64,000 nucleotides of DNA from Microbacterium sp. CBA3102. Lineage in GTDB: Bacteria > Actinomycetota > Actinomycetes > Actinomycetales > Microbacteriaceae. This document shows, in pieces, positions 45,596 through 53,957 of this stretch. The stretch's first letter is position 1, and the number at the start of each line of letters is the position of its first letter. Made by a program: the position numbers and the translations under genes. The notes under the pieces were generated by a model that was not told the origin of the DNA, searched no databases, and was given only the letters and a program-made list of their open reading frames with translations. The stretch covers positions 2,418,001-2,482,000 of the forward strand of contig NZ_CP042412.1 in assembly GCF_007954505.1 (NCBI RefSeq), written 5' to 3'.

Positions 45596-47638
45596 TCAGA
45601 AGCGTCTACCTCCGGATCGCCCGCTACGGCCGCCGCCGCGGGAACCCCCGCCGCCGCCGAAGCCGGAGCTGCGGAAACCGCCGCCCCCGGAGGAGCGCCA
45701 GGCACTGCGGCTGCCGCGGCTCGTGGATCGGCCGCCCCCGCCGGCGATCAGGCCGCCGATGATGCCGCCGAGGATGTCGCCGCCGATGCCCGAGCCGCCG
45801 CCCGCCGATCCGGAGCCTCCGAAGAGGCCACCGAAGCCGCCCTGGTCGGAGGAAGGGGCGTATGCCTGGACATCCGACTGTGCGGCCGCCGTCGCCTCTC
45901 GGGCGAGGGAGAGGGCACGATTGGCCTCGGCCAGTGCGGCATCAGGATCGGTGGCCCGCAGGCTCAGAGCGTGCGTCAGGCTCGCCTCCGCGTTCGCGAG
46001 CCGGGTGCGGGCGGTGGAGCCCACGGTGCCGCGACGGGTCTCGATGAAATCCCGAGTCGCGCGGATCTCGGAGGTCGCCTGTGCGAGGGTCTGCTCGAGC
46101 ATCTGCTGCACGCGGCGCGCGCGTTCGACGCTCTCCTGCCCGTGAGCGATGGCGCCGTCGATCTGGGCGTTCGCGGCGGTGAGCGCCTCCAGCACTCGCT
46201 GCGGGTTGCGGGCGGACCCGGCGAGGTCGACCTGTGCGCGCTGCAACTGCTCTGCGGTCGCCGAGGTCGCGGCGGCGATCGCTCCGTCCGCGTCGGGCAG
46301 CTGCCGGGCGGCGACGAGGTCCCCCTGCAGCTCGGCCACCAGAGCACGCGACTTCGTCTCGAGTGCGGACAGTTCGGACCCCAGGGCCGTCACCGCCTGG
46401 GTGAGCTGCGCCGCCTGCGCCACGGATTGCTCGGCCGTGCGGATCGCGAAGGCTGCTTCACCGGATCTGCCCGCCGCGATCGCCTGTGCGGCGGCGTCGA
46501 TCGATCGATCCGCCAGCTCGGCGCGCTCCTGCGCCTGGGCCGGGTTGTCGGCGATCGTGCGGAGCGCTTCCGCGTCGTAGGTCTCTGCCAGCGCCGCGAG
46601 CGCGGGTGCGGCGGCAGCGAGTGCGGGGGTCAGAGCCGCGCGTTCGCCGCGGACCCTCTCGAGTTCCTGCGGGGCGTTCTGCTCGAGCTTGCGGAGCGCG
46701 TCGAACGCTTCGGTGTTGTCATCGAGCACATCGTCGATCTCCTCGGCGATCCGGATGATGCGGATGTGCCAGGCGCGGCGATCGTGGATCGTGTCCTCGA
46801 TCTCGTCGTCGAGCTTCTGCTTCAGGTCGAATGCCTCGGCGATCTTGGCCTTGGCGGTGTCGACCACCCGGGTGAACTCCTCCGTGGCGCCCTCCCCGAA
46901 CTGCGCGATCGCGAAGCCGAGCTCTTCTCTGCTCGAGGTGATGGCGTCGTCGGCCTGAACGAGGGCGAGCGCGGCCTGCGTCTCGACCTGCTGATCGGTG
47001 AGCGTGGAGAACGGGTCGGCGGGATCGGGAGTCTCCGGCATCGCGCCGCGTTCGCGGATCTCGGCCCTGCGGCGCGCACGGCGCACCAGCGCGACGACGA
47101 GCCAGACGAGCAGGGCGACCACGACGACGGCGACGACGATCACGCCGATGCGGAGTGCTCCGGCACCTCCGTCTCCCTGTATCTCATCGGCGGCGAGGGC
47201 GATCGCCCCCATCCAGTCGCCGTCGGCGGCGAACGGGACCATCTTGTCTTCGATGCTGTCGAGCTGGCCGAAGCTCAGCGGTCCGTCGGCTGCCGCGGAG
47301 ATGTAGAGGCTGCGGCCGTCGACGGCGATGGCGAGGAGATACTGCTTGGTGCCGAGGTTGTTGGCCTCGGCGACGGTGTCTGCCCACTGCGCATCGTCTG
47401 TGGGGTTGGTGAACTCGTCGACGAGCACGACGAACAGGTCGGCGTTCGAGTTCTCGCTCAGTTCCTTCAGCCGGGCCTCGACCGTCGCCTCTTCGTCGGC
47501 GCTGAGCACGCCGGCCTGGTCCGTGACGAACCCGGCGTCGAGCGTGATCGGATCGGTGGCGGACGCAGCCGACGGGGCGAGTGCCCCTGCGACGATCGCC
47601 AGCACGAGTCCGGTCAGCATGAGCCACCGTTTCGTCAT
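45596..47638 (-). CDS. Secreted/membrane TPM-domain protein with glycine-rich tail
   Basis: A 680-residue protein. A signal peptide (residues 1-27, ending ASA) precedes a TPM domain at about 30-155 (AGFVTDQAGVLSADEEATV, VVLVDEFTN, GTKQYLLAIAV). A membrane helix lies at about 162-184, then a long coiled coil at about 210-590, and an Arg/Gly/Ser tail with repeated GGGG blocks, ending GRRF. YgcG-type proteins have this layout at smaller size; the coiled coil suggests contact with PspA. GGAGGG before ATG 47638 sets the start. Confidence 0.85.
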   Translation of the reverse strand: MTKRWLMLTGLVLAIVAGALAPSAASATDPITLDAGFVTDQAGVLSADEEATVEARLKELSENSNADLFVVLVDEFTNPTDDAQWADTVAEANNLGTKQYLLAIAVDGRSLYISAAADGPLSFGQLDSIEDKMVPFAADGDWMGAIALAADEIQGDGGAGALRIGVIVVAVVVVALLVWLVVALVRRARRRAEIRERGAMPETPDPADPFSTLTDQQVETQAALALVQADDAITSSREELGFAIAQFGEGATEEFTRVVDTAKAKIAEAFDLKQKLDDEIEDTIHDRRAWHIRIIRIAEEIDDVLDDNTEAFDALRKLEQNAPQELERVRGERAALTPALAAAAPALAALAETYDAEALRTIADNPAQAQERAELADRSIDAAAQAIAAGRSGEAAFAIRTAEQSVAQAAQLTQAVTALGSELSALETKSRALVAELQGDLVAARQLPDADGAIAAATSATAEQLQRAQVDLAGSARNPQRVLEALTAANAQIDGAIAHGQESVERARRVQQMLEQTLAQATSEIRATRDFIETRRGTVGSTARTRLANAEASLTHALSLRATDPDAALAEANRALSLAREATAAAQSDVQAYAPSSDQGGFGGLFGGSGSAGGGSGIGGDILGGIIGGLIAGGGGRSTSRGSRSAWRSSGGGGFRSSGFGGGGGSRGGGRSGRSGGRRF

Positions 47639-47747
47639 CGTGTTCCCTCCGACCGGCAGCCGAGCCCCATGCGTCGAGTCTATGCACTGACTACGACACG
47701 CGACAGCACTGGAGAGCGGTTCGCCGTTCGCCGTCAGCGGAGGCACA

Positions 47748-47753
47748 TACGCT
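47748..47753 (+). promoter_or_regulatory. -10 box of DUF3097 promoter
   Basis: TACGCT ends seven bases before ATG 47761, one base farther than the common spacing. Confidence 0.5.
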
Positions 47754-47760
47754 GGAAGGC

Positions 47761-48600
47761 ATGGACGACATGTACGGTTCGGATGTGCTGGCGACCGGGT
47801 GGCGCGACCGCGGCGCGAAGCAGGTGCCACAGGTCGCGGCGGAGGCTGATCTGGTCGTCGAGGTCGCCGATGACGGGTTCTGCGGTGCCGTGACACGCGT
47901 GCAGGCGGGAAACGTCGAGTTGGAGGACCGACGCGGACGCCGGAGGCTCTTCCCGCTCGGCGGAGGATTCCTGATCGACGGTGCCCCCGTGCGGCTCATC
48001 AGCCCGTCCACCCCCGCACAGGGCCGCCGTCGGACGGCGTCCGGCTCCTTCGTCGTCGCCGATCAGCGGGCGCGTGTCGCCTTGCCCAGTCGCATCCTCG
48101 TCGAGGGCAAGCACGACGCCGAACTGGTCGAGAAGGTCTGGGGCGCAGACCTGCGCGTCGAGGGTGTCGCCGTCGAGTTCCTCCAGGGAATCGACCTCCT
48201 CGACGATCTCCTCGCCGCCGAGCCGCCGACGGCGACGCGGCGCTACGGTGTGCTGGTCGACCACCTCGTGCCGGGATCGAAGGAGACCAGGGTCGCCGAG
48301 GCGATCGCGCGCGGCCCGCACGGGCGGCACCTCCGGATCGTCGGGCATCCCTTCGTCGATGTCTGGCAGTGCGTGACACCGCGTGCCCTCGGTATCGCGA
48401 AGTGGCCCGAGATCCCGCGCGGCACCGATTGGAAGACGGGGATCTGCCGTGCTCTCGGCTGGCCGTACGAGGCGCCGGGCGACACCGGACGCGCGTGGCA
48501 GTACATCCTCTCCAAGGTCACGACGTATCGGGACCTGGAGCCCGCGCTGCTCGGTCGTGTGGAAGAACTCATCGACTTCGTCACCGCCCCCGCAGAGTGA
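47761..48600 (+). CDS. DUF3097 family protein (TOPRIM-like)
   Basis: A 279-residue actinobacterial protein. An N-terminal beta-rich part (about 1-110) is followed by SRILVEGKHDAELVEKVWG and GVLVDHLVPGSKE, which resemble the Glu and Asp motifs of a TOPRIM fold, then VGHPFVDVWQCVTP. This suggests a nucleic-acid or phosphotransfer role, but no function is established to my knowledge. It is followed by separately promoted trmB. Confidence 0.85.
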   Translation: MDDMYGSDVLATGWRDRGAKQVPQVAAEADLVVEVADDGFCGAVTRVQAGNVELEDRRGRRRLFPLGGGFLIDGAPVRLISPSTPAQGRRRTASGSFVVADQRARVALPSRILVEGKHDAELVEKVWGADLRVEGVAVEFLQGIDLLDDLLAAEPPTATRRYGVLVDHLVPGSKETRVAEAIARGPHGRHLRIVGHPFVDVWQCVTPRALGIAKWPEIPRGTDWKTGICRALGWPYEAPGDTGRAWQYILSKVTTYRDLEPALLGRVEELIDFVTAPAE

Positions 48601-48644
48601 CAGAGGTGCGGTCCGCGTGCGCCGGCGCACCCGAGCACGGCGAC

Positions 48645-48650
48645 TACCCT
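48645..48650 (+). promoter_or_regulatory. -10 box of leaderless trmB promoter
   Basis: TACCCT ends six bases before ATG 48657. Confidence 0.6.
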
Positions 48651-48656
48651 GGAATC

Positions 48657-49382
48657 ATGCCCGAACCCCGTACCTTCCGAGACGAACCGGTGTCGTTCGT
48701 ACGCCGCAGCGGTCGGATGTCCGAGGCGCAGGAGCGCGCCTTCACCGAGCTCGGACCGCACTACCTGCTCGACGTCCCGCGCGACGTCGCCTGGACCTCG
48801 GTGCACCCGGAGGCGCGCCTCGATCCTGCGGCGGAGTACGGTCGCGACTCCGACCTTTACGTCGAGATCGGCTCAGGGCAAGGGCACGCGATCGTCGCGG
48901 CGGCGTCGTCGCGCCCGCAGGATGACTTCCTCGCCGTCGAGGTGTTCCGCGCGGGGCTCGCCCGGACCATGCTCGATGCCGACCGTGAGGGCGCACGCAA
49001 TCTCCGTGTCGTCGAGGCGAACGCGCCCGAGGTGCTGTCGTCGTACCTGCCCGAGGGGGCGGCACGAGAGGTGTGGATCTTCTTCCCTGACCCCTGGCAC
49101 AAGAAGCGGCACACCAAGCGTCGGCTCGTGCGGCCGGGCTTCGGTGACACCGCGGCGAGAGCGCTGCGTGATGGCGGCCTGCTGCGGCTTGCGACCGACT
49201 GGGAGGACTACGCGCTGCAGATGCGCGAGGTGCTCGATGCCGAACCCCTGTTCGAGCGCGCGTTCGACGGCGAGTGGGCCGAGCGTTTCGACGGTCGCGT
49301 CATGACCGCCTTCGAGCGCAAAGGCATCGCCAAAGGGCGCGATATCCGCGATCTCGTCTACCGGCGCCAGACCCGCCCATGA
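48657..49382 (+). CDS. trmB: tRNA (guanine-46-N7)-methyltransferase TrmB
   Basis: A 241-residue SAM-dependent methyltransferase. The SAM motif is VEIGSGQGHAIV, the acidic loop is AVEVFRAGLA, and the TrmB signature is IFFPDPWHKKRHTKRRLV with RLATDWEDYALQM. It adds N7-methyl at G46 of tRNA. Stop and next start overlap (ATGA). Confidence 0.95.
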   Translation: MPEPRTFRDEPVSFVRRSGRMSEAQERAFTELGPHYLLDVPRDVAWTSVHPEARLDPAAEYGRDSDLYVEIGSGQGHAIVAAASSRPQDDFLAVEVFRAGLARTMLDADREGARNLRVVEANAPEVLSSYLPEGAAREVWIFFPDPWHKKRHTKRRLVRPGFGDTAARALRDGGLLRLATDWEDYALQMREVLDAEPLFERAFDGEWAERFDGRVMTAFERKGIAKGRDIRDLVYRRQTRP

Positions 49383-50239
49383 CCGAGGCGCGGACCGCGG
49401 CGGCGACGTGGCCCGGTATCGTCCCCGCGGGGCTCGTCTGCGCCGCAGCTCCTGCCTTCTTCGTGGCGGAGATCCCGTGGCTCGGCTGGGTGCTGCTCGC
49501 TCTGGGCCTTGGTGCCGCCTGGGTGATCGAACGCCGTCGGCCGTCCGAGAGCCGGATCGTGAGCGGGGGAGAGCAACGCCCCCCGTCGCTCGTCCGCGAC
49601 CTCTCCCTGATCGCGGTCGGTCTGCTGATCGTGAGCATCATCCCGTTGGCCGCCGAGTTGGACAACCTCGCGATGCTGCGGTTCACGCTGGCTCTCGGCG
49701 GCGCGGTGGCCGTGCCCTACGTCATCTCGCGTTTCGTGTACCGCGACCGTGCGATCAGTTTCCCGTGGCGGACCCATCGTCGATGGGGGAGGCTCCAATG
49801 GGGATGGCTGGTGGCGGTGCTCGTCCTCGGCTGGCTGATCCTCCCCTTCTACTTCATCACGAGCGGCGTCTACCAGAACTGGCCCGTGGTCGACACTCCC
49901 GACCTCATCGCGCGGCTCTTCGTCGGAGTGGGTGCCGTCGGCATCTGGGACGAGCTGTTCTTCATCTGCACGGTGTTCGCTCTGCTCCGTCGCCATTTCC
50001 CGAACGTGATCGCGAACCTGCTCCAGGCCGTCGTGTTCGTCTCGTTCCTGTGGGAGCTGGGGTACCGGGAGTGGGGTCCGCTGCTCACGATCCCGTTCGC
50101 GCTCCTGCAGGGATACATCTTCCTGCGCACCCATTCGCTCGCGTACGTGGTCACCGTGCATCTGCTGTTCGACGCCGTCGTGTTCGCGGTGCTCGTCCAC
50201 GCGCACAACCCGGGGCTGCTTCCGATCTTCCTGGTCTGA
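49379..50239 (+). CDS. CPBP-family membrane protein with degenerate protease motif
   Basis: A 286-residue protein with about eight membrane helices. The CPBP/Abi motif normally reads EExxxR; here the position is WDELFFICTVFAL, so Asp replaces the first Glu and the Arg is absent. The later HLLFDAVVF gives an HxxxD-like motif. Peptidase activity is therefore doubtful. It is coupled to trmB by a four-base overlap. Confidence 0.72.
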   Translation: MTEARTAAATWPGIVPAGLVCAAAPAFFVAEIPWLGWVLLALGLGAAWVIERRRPSESRIVSGGEQRPPSLVRDLSLIAVGLLIVSIIPLAAELDNLAMLRFTLALGGAVAVPYVISRFVYRDRAISFPWRTHRRWGRLQWGWLVAVLVLGWLILPFYFITSGVYQNWPVVDTPDLIARLFVGVGAVGIWDELFFICTVFALLRRHFPNVIANLLQAVVFVSFLWELGYREWGPLLTIPFALLQGYIFLRTHSLAYVVTVHLLFDAVVFAVLVHAHNPGLLPIFLV

Positions 50240-50297
50240 GCACGCGCGGAGACCTCGCGGGCTTGCCGGGTGAGCTCTCGGACGAGAGAATCAGCCC

Positions 50298-50690
50298 ATG
50301 CTCATCGTCGGTCTCGTCCTCGCCGCAGCTGCCGCTGCGTTCCATGTGTTCATCTTCGCGCTCGAGTCGCTGAGGTGGACCGAACCCGAGACCAGGAAGA
50401 TCTTCGGCGTCGCCAGCGAGGCGGACGCCGTCACGATGAAGCAGCTCGCCTTCAACCAGGGGTTCTACAACCTCTTCCTGGCGCTGACGACGTTGCTCGG
50501 CATCGGTCTCGTGATCGTGGGAGCCGAGACGGTCGGTCTGACCCTGGTGTTCGCGGGCACGGCCATGATGCTCGCCGCCGCACTCGTCCTGGTGCTCGCG
50601 GACCGCACGAAGGCTCGCGCCGCGACGATGCAGGGGGCGCTACCTCTGCTCGCCGTGATCGTGACGGCGATCGGCGTCACGATCTCCTGA
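50298..50690 (+). CDS. DUF1304 family membrane protein
   Basis: A 130-residue protein with four membrane helices and the DUF1304 markers FHVFIFALESLRW, FGVASEADAVTMKQLAFNQGFYNLFLA. No function is established. GAGAAT six bases before ATG 50298 is a weak -10 candidate. Confidence 0.87.
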   Translation: MLIVGLVLAAAAAAFHVFIFALESLRWTEPETRKIFGVASEADAVTMKQLAFNQGFYNLFLALTTLLGIGLVIVGAETVGLTLVFAGTAMMLAAALVLVLADRTKARAATMQGALPLLAVIVTAIGVTIS

Positions 50691-50756
50691 CGCGCGCGCC
50701 CGGGGTCGCCCGGGGAACGGGGTGACAGACGCCCTCTCACCCGGCACACTCGTGTC

Positions 50757-51833
50757 ATGGCCGACTGGGTGCTGCACGTGGACATGGATCAGTTCATCGC
50801 CGCGGTCGAGGTGCTGCGGCGGCCCGAGCTCGCCGGACGCCCGGTGATCGTGGGCGGACGGGGGGATCCCACCGAGCGAGCCGTCGTGTCGACCGCGTCG
50901 TATGAGGCACGTGCCTTCGGCATCGGCTCGGGGATGCCGCTGAAGATCGCGGCACGCAAGGCTCCCGAGGACGCCGTGTTCCTCCCGGTCGATCACCAGG
51001 CGTACGAGATCGCCTCCGCGGACGTGATGGCTGCGCTTCGTGCGCTGCCGGAGGTCGTGGTGGAGGTCGTCGGATGGGACGAGTGCTTCCTCGGTGTGAG
51101 TACGGACGACCCCGAGAGCGTGGCGCGGGCTGCACAGGAGGCCGTGCGTGAGGCGACGGAGCTGCACTGCTCGGTCGGCATCGGCGACAACAAGGTGCGC
51201 GCCAAGATCGCGACGGAGTTCGGCAAACCCCGAGGGGTCTTCCGGCTCACCGAAGCGAACTGGTTCGACGTCATGGGCGACAGATCGACACGTGATCTCT
51301 GGGGCGTCGGCTCGAAGGTGCAGAAGCGTCTGGCTGCACATGGCATCTCGACCGTCCGGGAACTCGCGGACGCCGAGGAGGCGATTCTCGTCGAGGAGTT
51401 CGGCCCGCGGATGGGGGTCTGGTATCACGGACTCGGATCCGGTCAGGGGCCTGCCGTCGTCGATGACACGCCGTGGGTCGCTCGCAGCCACAGCCGGGAG
51501 ACGACCTACCAGCAGAACCTCACGACACCGGACCAGATCGAGCGGGCCGTTCGCGAGCTCGCCGTCCAGGCTTTCGATGACTGCACCGCCGAGGGCAGGC
51601 CGGTCGTGCGTGTGCATCTGAAGGTTCGTTACGCGCCCTTCGAGACGAAGACGCTCGGTCGGAAGCTGCCGGGTGCGACCGAGGACCGTGAGGAGTTCGT
51701 GGCGGCGGCTCTCGCGCTGGCGGCGACCCTCGACGCCGAGCGCGAGGTCCGTCTTCTCGGTGTGCGCGCGGAGATGACGATGCCCGATGCCGCGGACGAC
51801 ACCGGGCGCACGCCGGTCCGGGGGAGGATCTGA
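50757..51833 (+). CDS. dinB: Y-family DNA polymerase IV, DinB2-like
   Basis: A 358-residue polymerase. Catalytic acidic residues are in HVDMDQFIAAVEVL (D9) and VVGWDECFLGV; STASYEARAFGIGSGMP and CSVGIGDNKVRAKIATEFGKP are palm and fingers motifs. The overall sequence is closer to mycobacterial DinB2 (Rv3056 type) than to E. coli DinB. The steric-gate position, normally Tyr or Phe, is I14; mycobacterial DinB2 has Leu there. No beta-clamp-binding motif is evident at the C-terminus. CACACT six bases before ATG is a weak -10 candidate. Confidence 0.92.
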   Translation: MADWVLHVDMDQFIAAVEVLRRPELAGRPVIVGGRGDPTERAVVSTASYEARAFGIGSGMPLKIAARKAPEDAVFLPVDHQAYEIASADVMAALRALPEVVVEVVGWDECFLGVSTDDPESVARAAQEAVREATELHCSVGIGDNKVRAKIATEFGKPRGVFRLTEANWFDVMGDRSTRDLWGVGSKVQKRLAAHGISTVRELADAEEAILVEEFGPRMGVWYHGLGSGQGPAVVDDTPWVARSHSRETTYQQNLTTPDQIERAVRELAVQAFDDCTAEGRPVVRVHLKVRYAPFETKTLGRKLPGATEDREEFVAAALALAATLDAEREVRLLGVRAEMTMPDAADDTGRTPVRGRI

Positions 51834-51875
51834 CTCCTCCTCCGGGTACGGCGGCTCCGATCGAGGATCTCCGGG

Positions 51876-52277
51876 TCAGTCGCGGATGACTGCGGCGACC
51901 GCGCTCACCTCGATGAGAGCCCCGGGGACACCGAGGCCCGCGACGAGGGCCGCGGTGACCAGGGGCGGGGCGCCGTCTCTGGCGAGCCTCGACGCGACGG
52001 CGCCGTAGGCCGCGCGGAGATCCGCATCCTGACGGATCAGCACGGTCCAGCTGATGACGTCGGCGAGCCCGGCGCCCGCCGACTCGAGGGCGATGCGGGC
52101 GTTCTCGACGGCGTGGAGAGACTGCTCCGCGGCATCCGTGGATACGACCGCGCCGGTCGTATCCACACCGTTCTGGCCACCGACGTAGATCGTGGTCGCA
52201 CCCGGCGGCACGACGGCGACGTGACTGAAGGCGGGGCTGGCGACGAGCCCTTCGGGCTGCATGAGGGTGATCTCCAT
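51876..52277 (-). CDS. ridA: RidA family protein
   Basis: A 133-residue YjgF/RidA trimer-fold protein. FSHVAVVPPGATTIYVGGQNG, AVENARIALESAG and a late VSAVAAVIRD strand are typical; the conserved Arg is present as LIEVSAVA lacks it, so the catalytic Arg of RidA proper is not obvious. Deamination of 2-aminoacrylate is the classic function, but this could be a different subfamily. ATG 52277 is chosen; GTG 52283 would add two residues. It is convergent with dinB. Confidence 0.8.
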   Translation of the reverse strand: MEITLMQPEGLVASPAFSHVAVVPPGATTIYVGGQNGVDTTGAVVSTDAAEQSLHAVENARIALESAGAGLADVISWTVLIRQDADLRAAYGAVASRLARDGAPPLVTAALVAGLGVPGALIEVSAVAAVIRD

Positions 52278-52333
52278 GGCCACACTCTGCCTCGGGGAAC
52301 CGACATCGCCGGCCCCGCCCTCGGATCGCGGGA

Positions 52334-53311
52334 TCAGAAGCGCAACAGCACCTTGCCGACGCGCCCCGGGGTGTTGCTCGCCTGCACCGCCGCGCGGATG
52401 TCTCCCGCGTCGAAGGTTCCCGCCACGGGAAGCGTCAGGCTGCCGTCGCCGACCCGCTGGATCAGCTCACCGAACAGCTCGCCGCGCACGCTCGGGTCGA
52501 GCTGCGGGATCACCTTGCTGCCCCAGAAGCCCTTCACCGTCGCCTGCTTGAAGATCACGTCGGAGGAAGCGATCTCCATGGTCGGAGAGTTCATCGCCCC
52601 GAAGGCGACGAGAGTGCCTCCCTCGGCGAGGAGCGAGAGGACGTCTCCCGCGGAGGAACCGCCGACCGAGTCCACGCCGGCGACGATGGGTGCTCCACCG
52701 GTGATGTGCGCGACCTGCTCGCGCCAGTCTTCCTGATCGGTGGCGACCACGCCCTCGATGCCCTGCGCCCGCAGCTCCTCGACCCCTGCTCCGCGGCGGA
52801 CGAGGCCGAGGACGCGGACGCCTCGTGCGGCTCCAAGCTGCGCGAGCATCCGACCGACGGCGCCGTTCGCCGCGTTCTGCACGATCCACTGGCCCGGCTC
52901 CACGTCGAGGAACCGCAGCAGGGCGATCGTGCTGAACGGCATCGAGACGAGCTGCGCGGCGCTCTCGTCCGAGAGCGAATCGGGAACCGCGATCAGGCCG
53001 GCCGCGTTCGCGAGGAAGTACTCCGACCAGGCCCCGAATGTGCCGCCGGTGGCGACCCGCTGACCGATGACGAGGTTGTCGACGCCGTCCCCGATCGCGT
53101 CGACGACACCGAGCGCCTCGGTGCCGGACGCCGCGGGGAGCTCGGGCGTGAAGCCGTAGGTGCCGCGGACCGTCCACAGATCGTGGTTGTGGATGGGGGA
53201 GAGCACCGTCCGGAGGCGGACCTGGCCCGCGCCCGGTTCCGGGAGGGGGCGGTCTTCGATCCGGAGGACCTGCTCGGGATCACCGAACGTCTGGTGGATG
53301 AGTGCGCGCAT
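52334..53311 (-). CDS. MDR-family (quinone/enoyl reductase-like) oxidoreductase
   Basis: A 325-residue medium-chain dehydrogenase. The catalytic domain has PIHNHDLWTVRGTYGF and SGTEALGVVDAIGDGV; the cofactor site is VQNAANGAVGRMLAQLGAARG. Structural-zinc Cys residues are absent, so it is a zinc-free quinone or 2-enoyl thioester reductase type. ATG 53311 has AGGA upstream. It lies 26 bases after the OhrR-like gene and is probably controlled by it. Confidence 0.87.
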   Translation of the reverse strand: MRALIHQTFGDPEQVLRIEDRPLPEPGAGQVRLRTVLSPIHNHDLWTVRGTYGFTPELPAASGTEALGVVDAIGDGVDNLVIGQRVATGGTFGAWSEYFLANAAGLIAVPDSLSDESAAQLVSMPFSTIALLRFLDVEPGQWIVQNAANGAVGRMLAQLGAARGVRVLGLVRRGAGVEELRAQGIEGVVATDQEDWREQVAHITGGAPIVAGVDSVGGSSAGDVLSLLAEGGTLVAFGAMNSPTMEIASSDVIFKQATVKGFWGSKVIPQLDPSVRGELFGELIQRVGDGSLTLPVAGTFDAGDIRAAVQASNTPGRVGKVLLRF

Positions 53312-53337
53312 GGGGTTCCGTTCCTGTGTGAGTGAAT

Positions 53338-53799
53338 TCAACGAGGGTCGTCCGTGTCGACGGACGTGGCGAGGCCGGCGGTCACCCGCTGGAGTCGGTC
53401 GGTGATGTCCCGCAGCTCGGTGATGAGCGCGCGGCGGTGATCGTCGTCGCGGAGACCGGCGGCTTCGGCGACGGCGGCATGAATGGGCGCCACCTCCGCA
53501 CGAAGCTCGTTCCCTCTCGCGGTGAGCTGCACCGTCACGACACGCTCATCGGTCCGGCTGCGGGATCGCTCGACGAGACCGGCCTGTTCGAGGCGTCGCA
53601 CGAGCGGCGAGAGCGTGCCCGAGTCGAGGCGCATCACCTCGCCGAGCGATCCGATGGTCTGCTCGCCGTCGAGCCACAGCGCCGCGAGCACGAGGTACTG
53701 CGGGTAGGTGAGTCCCCAGGGCGCGAGCAGCGCCCGATACGCCTGAGTGGTGGCGCGGGCAGCGGAGTACAGCGAGAAGCACACCATTTCATCGGTCAT
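53338..53799 (-). CDS. ohrR: OhrR-like MarR-family peroxide-sensing regulator
   Basis: A 153-residue MarR protein. C7 in VCFSLYSAARATTQAYRAL corresponds to the reactive Cys of OhrR, GLTYPQYLVLAALW contains the paired Tyr region, and the winged helix is TLSPLVRRLEQAGLVERSRS with DERVVTVQLT. Oxidation of the Cys by organic peroxide releases DNA. ATG 53799 is preferred because TACCGT lies six bases upstream; upstream starts would fall in the promoter. It is cotranscribed with the MDR oxidoreductase. Confidence 0.88.
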   Translation of the reverse strand: MTDEMVCFSLYSAARATTQAYRALLAPWGLTYPQYLVLAALWLDGEQTIGSLGEVMRLDSGTLSPLVRRLEQAGLVERSRSRTDERVVTVQLTARGNELRAEVAPIHAAVAEAAGLRDDDHRRALITELRDITDRLQRVTAGLATSVDTDDPR

Positions 53800-53805
53800 T
53801 GCCAT

Positions 53806-53842
53806 ACGGTAATGCTTGCACACAAGTCAGTTGTGCACAACT
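53806..53842 (-). promoter_or_regulatory. ohrR promoter with overlapping operator
   Basis: On the minus strand the -10 is TACCGT (53811-53806). The perfect 14-bp palindrome AGTTGTGCACAACT (53829-53842) covers the -35 position. A second imperfect palindrome, CTTGCACACAAG, is at 53815-53826. Confidence 0.65.
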
Positions 53843-53926
53843 TAATCTCTCGGACCGCCTCGTGAGCCGTACGCCACCCCACCCGCGGCGGGTGAGGATC
53901 CTCGCGTCGACCACGGTCGGTCGCAG

Positions 53927-53932
53927 TACGCT
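53927..53932 (+). promoter_or_regulatory. -10 box for the first SulP gene
   Basis: TACGCT at this position would give a transcript starting near 53939, with a leader of about 18 bases to GTG 53958. Confidence 0.5.
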
Positions 53933-53957
53933 CGGGCCATCGGACCGCCGGAAGCAG

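Noticed and set aside
53800..53823. Upstream starts for the OhrR-like gene (GTG 53823, ATG 53805)
   Set aside because: They would place the -10 box TACCGT inside the coding sequence; the ATG at 53799 has the standard six-base spacing.
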